Shown: piece by piece, positions 57,591 through 64,000 of the stretch
Numbering within the stretch: position 1 is the first letter of the stretch
Layout of the letters: the number at the start of each line of letters is the position of its first letter
From: Tipula vernalis
Taxonomy: Eukaryota > Arthropoda > Insecta > Diptera > Tipulidae
DNA: 64,000 nt
NCBI GenBank assembly: GCA_958295665.1
Contig: OY282558.1
Span: forward strand, 326,775,106-326,839,105
Direction of reading: 5' to 3'
Notes under the pieces: model-generated
The model's input: only the letters and a program-made list of their open reading frames with translations
Databases searched by the model: none
What the model was told of the DNA's origin: nothing
Made by a program: the position numbers and the translations under genes

Positions 57591-58745
57591 ATAATGAATT
57601 AGGCTTATAGTATCTTATTTACCGGCTCTTTTTGATTACCGGTAAACAGTAACTACAAATTGAATTAACTATAAACCGGATAGTGTCTTTTAGTTTGTTC
57701 TGGTTGAGATTCTCTTGATTTTAGAAATTCTCGTCCCTTCTCGATTTCATATCCCCTTTTCTCGGATTTCATCTTCTGATCACTTTTAAATTTTCTCGAG
57801 ATTTTTGAAGTTTAGCACGGAGATGAGATGCATATTGTTTGTGGCTTAATTGGTGATTTGGTCTTTCGAAACAGTCAAGTTATTCGAGATTCGAAGAATA
57901 TCCTTATCTTGCTTAATATCATTTTGCTTAATAGGATTAGTAACATTAAGTTACTTGACAAATAACTCAGCAATTTCACTAATTTTCGGATTCGAAATGT
58001 TCTTCGGTTTCCTAATAAGCTTACCGAAATTAGTCATTAATATCCAGACTTTTCCGTATTATTGAAATAGTTCGAAATCAATCGAGATTCATTTAATACA
58101 GAGATTATTCCAATTATTCCGCGGTTTATTCTAGATTTCTCAAGTTTTTCGACAATTTTAGGATTATTCGAGGTTTTCGAATTTTTGTATGATAATGTTT
58201 TGAGCTTCATACATATAAATAGTGATATTTAGTATAGGTTTCTCGAGACTACGCCAAAATTTAGGTATTTCTTCGATGTCCCAGGATATTGGAAATTATT
58301 CAAGAATGTTCAGGTTACTAACATTTCATATGGCAGTGATTATCCAGTATAGGATTTCCTTCGGTTTTACGTAATTACGAATAATTCGACGTTTGAGAAC
58401 TTTCTAGAATATTCAAAATATTTTGAAAATTCGGCCTTTTTGGAGATTATTTCGAAATTATTGATATTATTTGTTTCGTGTCAGGTTTGATTATCACATT
58501 TCTTTCATATAAAATATTATTTGGTTAGCGGCGTAAAATTGTGTATTTCTCTATTCAATAACGAATTTAAACAACATTTTGAATAATTTTAATTGCTGGT
58601 AAAAGCTTCATGTAAATGGAAAATCGCAAAGTTTACCGATAAATGGTAAAGGGTTTTACCGGTAAAGAAACTACCTTCCATTGCATTAGTTGAGATTTTT
58701 TTCGGTTTTGCAAACATTAAAATTTGCGCAATTTCTTAAATCTTC
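57591..58745. other. Intergenic sequence with degenerate TTCGAGATT phrases
   Basis: 57700-58480 is T-rich with recurring forms of tttctcgagatttt and attattcgag, a degenerate low-complexity tract. accggtaaac at 57638 and ttaccggtaaag at 58657 are similar short words about 1 kb apart. No gene. Confidence 0.4.
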
Positions 58746-58749
58746 CTCG

Positions 58750-58893
58750 CGAAATCAGATAATTTTACACAATGGGGGGCTGGAGGCTAGATAATAGGAA
58801 GAAATAATTTTTTAATTAAAAAAAGAATCATTTTAGGGGTCGAAGACAAATTTCGCGGGGGGCCTGAAATTTGTAGTTACGCCACTGAGTGTT
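58750..58893 (-). mobile_element. Possible hAT-type element end
   Basis: The minus strand starts CACTCAGTGGCGTAACTACA at 58893 and continues with tcaggccccccgcgaaattt. CAGTGGCGTAAC is a common start of hAT-type terminal repeats. No opposite end or transposase was found, so this is a fragment at most. Confidence 0.4.
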
Positions 58894-59440
58894 TCATACA
58901 TAAATGTCTTCGCTTGCGTTTCATTTGCGTTTTGCCAAATTGAGAGGGCAAACCTAGTATTCACAAGTAGCTGGTTATTGGCGTGCCAATAAAAATATTT
59001 CTTTAAATAATTGATTTGGGTCCAATATCTTAATTCGAGACAATTGTGTTTGGTCGTTCTGCTTCTAATTGTTATTATAATATTCGTCTGTGAAAATACA
59101 AACTCACAATGATATGTTGAAGAAAACTCTACTAAATCAGCTATTATCAGCTGGCGCACTAAAATTTTGTTAAATGATGATCTGGCGTCGTTAACTAAAT
59201 GGTTAAGTAGGTTTCGGTAAATGAAGTATAACGATTGTGAATTGGTCTTCATAGTATTTTATTTTGGTTCGACGCTTCTTCAAAAAAATTATATATAAAT
59301 TCAAATGACTATACTTCTTTCATTTTAGAAGTGGATGCCCAGACATCTCCGAACATGTCCTGGGTTTACAAATTTGTGCCAAACACTCAGAGGAGGAACC
59401 AGAAAAAAAAATAATTTAAATACAATTTAAGTATTTTATT
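58894..59440. other. Intergenic sequence, open frame without support
   Basis: A 139-residue minus-strand open frame spans 59252-58833, but its C-terminus runs into the hAT-like repeat end and it has no recognisable motif. I treat it as chance. Nothing else is recognised. Confidence 0.35.
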
Positions 59441-60200
59441 TAAGAAATCAAGCTCCAGCCCAAATGATATGGCCCAAAAATTTTAATCTGTTTGAGATTT
59501 GAAACTATTTATACGTTTTAATATCTCAGATATAAAATTTCACTAAAATACTTCGACAAAATATGTGTGTGTATTCCATTTGGTGCTGGATGCAGCAAAA
59601 ATTGTCTGGATTGGCGTAAACTTGAAACAAAAATGGGCAAGTCTAATTTTTGATTTATGGTTTCGGCAATAATGCCATTAGTACGAGAAGTGTTCCAAAA
59701 TATTTCTTGCCGTTGGGCCTAATTTTAAGCTACAAATTCTGATCACAGCCCATAACCTAAGGGCTGAAAAAATTCTTCAGCCGTAGAAACTGGATTGATC
59801 GTTCATGTAAAATAAAATAACAAAATTGGTGAAACAATTTTTTGCTACCATAATGTTAGTGGTGTTCTGCAATATTTTTTGAAGTTGCCTTTTATAAGAA
59901 GTCCGACCCCAAATGATATGAAATTCTTTAGGGCATCAATAATTCGTTTTTATGTTAGGATCTACTTACAGAATCAGCTTAATAATTGAGAAATGTTCGT
60001 GTTTCATTTCGTCCCGGCAATTTAGAAAAGGACTGGATTGGTTATGTATTTAAAAGCCAATTTCTTTTTGGCAAATCTAATTTTTTGATTTATGTTTTGT
60101 ATTTATATATTAAAGTATCATTAGAAGTGCCCCGGAATATTTGTTAAATTCTGGTCGTTTTATTTAGGAAGCTCCATCTCTGCGCCAAACAGAACTTCTG
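59440..60200 (+). repeat. Degenerate tandem repeat, about three units
   Basis: Recurring ordered blocks: cccaaatgatatg (59459, 59914); ggcaagtctaatttttgatt (59636) and ggcaaatctaattttttgat (60069); cattagtacgagaagtgttcc (59674), gttagtggtgttctgcaata (59854) and cattagaagtgccccggaat (60118); gactggattggttatg (60029) and aactggattgatcg (59788). Units of roughly 220-260 bp with partial deletions. Non-coding. Confidence 0.55.
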
Positions 60201-61612
60201 CGATTATGCATCAATTCCATTAACATTTGGTATCTGACTTAACCAACATATTAATTGATAAAGGAATTAGTTGCAGCACGTCCAAAAGATGGATCACGGT
60301 GGTGGGTTTTGTAACGTTTCTAGAAGAGATTTCACTACAAATCTGTTGTCTAATCAGTCGCCACCAAACTGTTTTTTTTGTTAAGTTGAAATGTTCTATT
60401 TCTTCAAACTTTTTCAGACTTCATTCAGGTTTTGTCGTTTTTGACCTGGTCATCTTTCCATTCGCTATCCTTTTTTGAAAATTAACTAAGCAAACGTACC
60501 TCTTAATTTGTCGTACGAAACAAACCCTGAATTAGAACTACATATGCCATGTATGTGAATTTAGCCCGAAATTCAGCCGAAATTTTTTTGGGACTGTGTC
60601 TCGGCTAAATTTTAGTTTCATCCCGAAAAAAATTAAAAGAAAAATAATTAAATTTTTGAATTTGCTGGTTATTCACTTAAATCTTAAAAACATTGAATTT
60701 AAAATAGACAAGAAATTATTCGCAACCAAAAACAAAACAATTTGTATAATTGTTTGTACCAAAATATAGGAAGTTTTGTCTGAGTGGCTTCAAGGTCCTT
60801 AGGGATTATCCTAGAAAACACGATTCTTAAAAAATTGTGCTGAGATATGAATGCAAATATTTGATTTTGTCTGCTGATGGCAAAAGGTAGTTTTGTCTAA
60901 CCTATAAGCCCTTTGGAGCTAACAAGCTATCATTGATTTTGAATTACGAAACAAAATGTAATTTCATAAAAGAAAAAAGAGAGGAAATATTCACTCCTAT
61001 TATGATTGACGAGTCGATGAACAATCGACACGGCTCATATTGACTCGATTTTCTGAACTTTGTTGAGCGCAAATAAGTTTACAATGGTTTAATTTGTAAG
61101 TATGTATTTTGAACATATTATCTTGTAAATGTTATGAGTGAAATTGAAAACCTAATTATTTGAATAGAGATAGAGAAAGAGATTGGGAAACTACATGAGA
61201 TTAGAAGAAAGAGAGAAATTAATTGCTACGTCATTCTTAACATTTCTTAAATACTAAAAATATATATTTTTATTTATTTATTTGTTTTGATTGTTTTTAA
61301 AAATTAAAAATTTATAATTCATTGTTTATTTTTGGTTTACATAATAATTAAAGCAAATATTTATATCATTTCTTTATGTTTATTATGGATTTTTTAAATT
61401 ATAAATATTCTTAACACATTTATTTATCGATTAGTATGGTTGGATAAAATTAACATTCGATGTGGTGGAGTAAATTTGCGATTGCCACCAGCTAAGACTG
61501 GTTGAATAGCAGAACATCAAAAACATTGACCTGCTTCAACAATCTGAATACTCAAGACGTTCTAGCATACTTACCATGCCATCTATTCCTTTGTAAAGAT
61601 CATCAAATTTCC
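60201..61612. other. Intergenic sequence, nothing recognised
   Basis: AT-rich. Short open frames, such as one from 60227 to 60478, have no recognisable motif. No repeat, RNA gene or terminal repeat is seen. Confidence 0.35.
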
Positions 61613-61709
61613 CAGGACTGCGGAGTCCGAGCAAAAATGTTCGGCTCCTGCTCCGACTCCGGAAATTTATAAACTCCGGCTCCAACTCTGACTCCAGCTC
61701 CTCCCTCGA
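61613..61709. repeat. GACTCC/GGCTCC hexamer repeat, block 1
   Basis: Starts CAGGACTGCGGAGTCCGAGC and continues with ggctcctgctccgactccgg and ccggctccaactctgactcc. Hexamers of ctccgg/ctccga type. GC-rich compared with the surroundings. Translation as an Arg-Ser or Ser-Glu repeat is an artefact. Confidence 0.75.
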
Positions 61710-62653
61710 CATCAAAAATATATCTTTGAATTCGTAAAGCAAATAGGGTTTTCATTTCCGTGAAACGCTGTTATTTATGTGCTGAAAAACTGTGGATCAA
61801 GCAAGCAGTAGCTGGATGATAGTGTGTCGATATTAATTTAAAAAGGCCGTCGGCTCAATCTCAAGAGTCGGTATTTTTTTATTTTTTATTTACTGCGGCA
61901 CTTTAACTGGGCGGGTTTCTATTGATGTATTACCGATTGCCAGGTCACATGTTTGAAATTTGTCAGGTTCAGTAAGTCCCTGTTAATTTTGCTTGATGTT
62001 TTTCTTTTCAATTTTTTGTTTGGTTTAACATCAGTAATTTCCGTGAAATGTGATGACAAAATACTTAATTAGATTTGCGCGCTTAACCCAAATTTCTCGA
62101 CTTCTCGACTTTCTACACGTATCTCGAATTAAATTTCGCGAGATTTCGAGAGTTAAGCCCGGTACGCTGCTGAAGTGAAATGAAATTTCTCATATAAAAA
62201 TGACACAAGCGAAAACGAAAATGAAAATTTCATCGCTGAATTTCTTTTTGTAGTGCGCAGTGTAGCTAGCTAAATGGGAGTTTTCATATCAGAATACAGA
62301 TGTATCTATTTTATCTCTACATATTTTTCACTTCATTTTTATCTTCCTGGACGATAAATGTTGACAATTTCATTTGAGTTTTTGCGTTTTGTGGATCGAA
62401 GTGAATTTTATTCGAAGAATAGAATATCTAAAATATTTACGAAGCTCACCAAACTAAATTTTCACGTCAGATTTATCTTTCTATATTTTTGGAGACCAGT
62501 AAAAATTTCATATCACTCGAACAGCGTACTAGGTTTTAAAAAAGACGAAGATTTTTCGAGAAGCAACCCTAACTTTGGCTAGTCCGAATTTGAATTCCAA
62601 TTTGAACTGCGCTAATGCATATATAAATAATTGGGCTACGTAAGCAAAAAAAA
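61710..62653. other. Sequence between the two hexamer blocks
   Basis: No gene is recognised. ctcgacttctcgacttt near 62097 and ttaaatttcgcgagatttc near 62130 form loose inverted words. This segment may be the interior of an element whose ends are the hexamer blocks. Confidence 0.35.
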
Positions 62654-62776
62654 TCCGGAGCCGTAGTCTGTCTACTCCACAAGGCTCCGGCTTCGACTCC
62701 GGCTCCTTTAAAAATACGAAAATAAACATAAACTCCGCGACTCCGACTTCGGCTCCGGCTCCGACTCCAAAGCCCT
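62654..62776. repeat. GACTCC/GGCTCC hexamer repeat, block 2
   Basis: ccggagccgtagtctg, ggctccggcttcgactccgg and ctccgacttcggctccggct, ending in gactccaaagccctg. Read on the minus strand the end is CAGGGCTTTGGAGTCGGAGC, like the plus-strand start of block 1 (CAGGACTGCGGAGTCCGAGC). The two blocks thus have inverted outer ends. Confidence 0.75.
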
Positions 62777-64000
62777 GAAATTTTCGGATAAGTTGACATC
62801 AACTCGTTCCAAATATATATTGAAACGTTTTAGCTCTGGAAGTGTCGTACGAGCATATCTTGCTACAAAAGAAACAACAAAACGAGGAAAGTTTCACTTA
62901 AATCACGCCATCTTTTTAATAATTGCAATATTATCCGTCACGAATCCATTTTTCAATAATTCATTCTTCGTCAATTATGATCAAAATCCATCAATTGTTA
63001 GTAATTTGAATGACCTCCAATAGTATTTATTTCCGAATTTAGGAAAAGAGTCGAGTTGAAGTCGACTAAAGAAGCAGGGCGAGAAAAGCAAATGTTCTTA
63101 ATAATATACCCGAAGATCAACTCGTTTGTCATGCGGCGTAAAAATTAAAGGAACAAAAAATTGGGAATTCTTAACAGTGACACAATTCTGGAATTGGTTG
63201 CAAGATCAGTACAACAACAGCATGGGCGAAGATGCTCTCCAATACGTCAACAACCTTCTTGGTCCATAAATTGGCGAATTGGCTGAAAATGTGGGGTGAT
63301 TACTTGACAATTAATTTTCAGGATAATAAATTTCCCATCACAGCATACCGGAAAAGTTGAAAATCTAGCCAAAAATTCGACCTGAGACATGCAGCATTAA
63401 AGCAAAGCTGTGGTATCCCTATAAAGTTAACCATAGATTACCACATTCAACTGTGTCAGTAAGACTTTGATTCTTATTCAATTTTTCTGTTGCGTGGTTG
63501 AAGAAGACAATTGAAATGATTTCGATTTTTGGGTTACTGGCGAATAGTTATATGGTGGTAATTGTAAATTGCTTTAAAACATTTTATGTCATATCAAAAC
63601 CAACACAAATGAATGTGTCAGTTAATATGCAGATATCACAAAAAAATTCTGGCCTGATTTATCATTGGGTTATACAAGCCGGAACATAACTTTCATTTGC
63701 AGATACCAGCAATTTTTAAGCAGTCTTTACACGATCAATATTCTCCTTCATTATTTTCAAACGTGCACAAACATTTTAAAGTCACTTAAAATTATTGAGT
63801 ACGTTACAAAAATAATCAAGGAGTAATAATGCAAGGGTTTTGGAGTAGTAGGCCTCTTTAGGCCCACTAGACTTTTTGGTGTTGTAAAATAGAATAAAAA
63901 TATGAAGTAAAGTTCTTTTGTTTTTCATTCAATAATATTTAAAGTATAGCGCTAAACAGGGAGATAAAAGATTGAGAGACATCCCTCCTTTCGAAGCGAC
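62777..64000. other. Intergenic or unrecognised end region
   Basis: Weak open stretches: 62793-63023 gives a 76-residue frame with a hydrophobic segment, and 63170-63280 reads LTVTQFWNWLQDQYNN and GEDALQYVNNLLGP before a stop. A decayed coding sequence is possible, but no family can be assigned with confidence. The rest to 64000 is AT-rich and featureless. Confidence 0.3.

Noticed and set aside
58833..59252. 139-residue minus-strand open frame
   Set aside because: It runs into a hAT-like repeat end, has no recognisable motif, and shows no good start context or neighbouring exons.
62793..63690. Possible decayed channel-like coding sequence (QFWNWLQDQYNN, hydrophobic stretch near 62910)
   Set aside because: I considered a polycystin-type relic, but the motifs are too short, the frame is broken repeatedly and the order does not match convincingly.

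Overview
This looks like nuclear DNA from an insect or other arthropod: AT-rich, eukaryotic GT-AG introns, and a transposon mixture typical of insects (mariner, Tc1, piggyBac, Ty1/copia, Ty3/gypsy, CR1/jockey-type LINEs, a Penelope-like fragment). The species cannot be named from the sequence. There are no bacterial operons, CRISPR arrays, rRNAs or recognisable tRNAs.

Only one host gene is supported: an inosine-uridine preferring nucleoside hydrolase on the minus strand. Its first two coding exons lie at 31799-31608 and 31528-31358. Its third exon lies at 148-1 and runs off the window. The exons join in one frame and give 170 residues carrying the family's calcium and ribose-binding motifs. 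Introns 1 and 2 have GT-AG borders. Intron 2 is about 31.2 kb, so nearly the whole left half of the window is one intron.

That intron holds, from left to right: a piggyBac N-terminal relic (1.1-1.7 kb); a block of ~110-bp minisatellites with another piggyBac relic on the minus strand (3.4-7.9 kb); a decayed LINE carrying a 107-bp TA microsatellite (8.2-10.8 kb); a copia element on the minus strand with one LTR (11.9-16.1 kb); an internally deleted gypsy element (16.5-20 kb); AT-rich degenerate sequence with a 368-bp TTAA-flanked palindromic MITE; an apparently intact two-ORF LINE with a poly(A) tail (22.2-26.7 kb); and a Tc1-like element split by a 1289-bp mariner (26.9-29.5 kb).

The right half (31.8-64 kb) has no recognisable host gene and is also a transposon graveyard. 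It contains minisatellite-bearing repeats related to those at 3.4-7.9 kb together with two degraded protein-coding repeats (32.5-38.6 kb); a long palindromic foldback element interrupted by a deleted gypsy element with an ATAT target duplication (38.7-41.6 kb); a solo LTR of the same gypsy family in the other orientation; a piggyBac element with TTAA borders (43.1-45.3 kb); a Penelope-like 3' end with a hammerhead-like motif (49.1-49.6 kb); a gypsy pol relic; a relic of the DUF4817/DDE transposon family; a Tc1-like element with ~300-bp terminal repeats nested in a GCATTAAA-rich repeat (54.9-57.6 kb); and several tandem repeats.

Almost every transposon ORF is broken by stops, frameshifts or deletions. 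The exception is the LINE at 22.2-26.7 kb, where both ORFs are open. The most informative features are the 31-kb intron, the intact LINE, the nested insertions with readable target-site duplications, and the dispersed minisatellite repeat that appears to be the 3' end of an unclassified DNA transposon.
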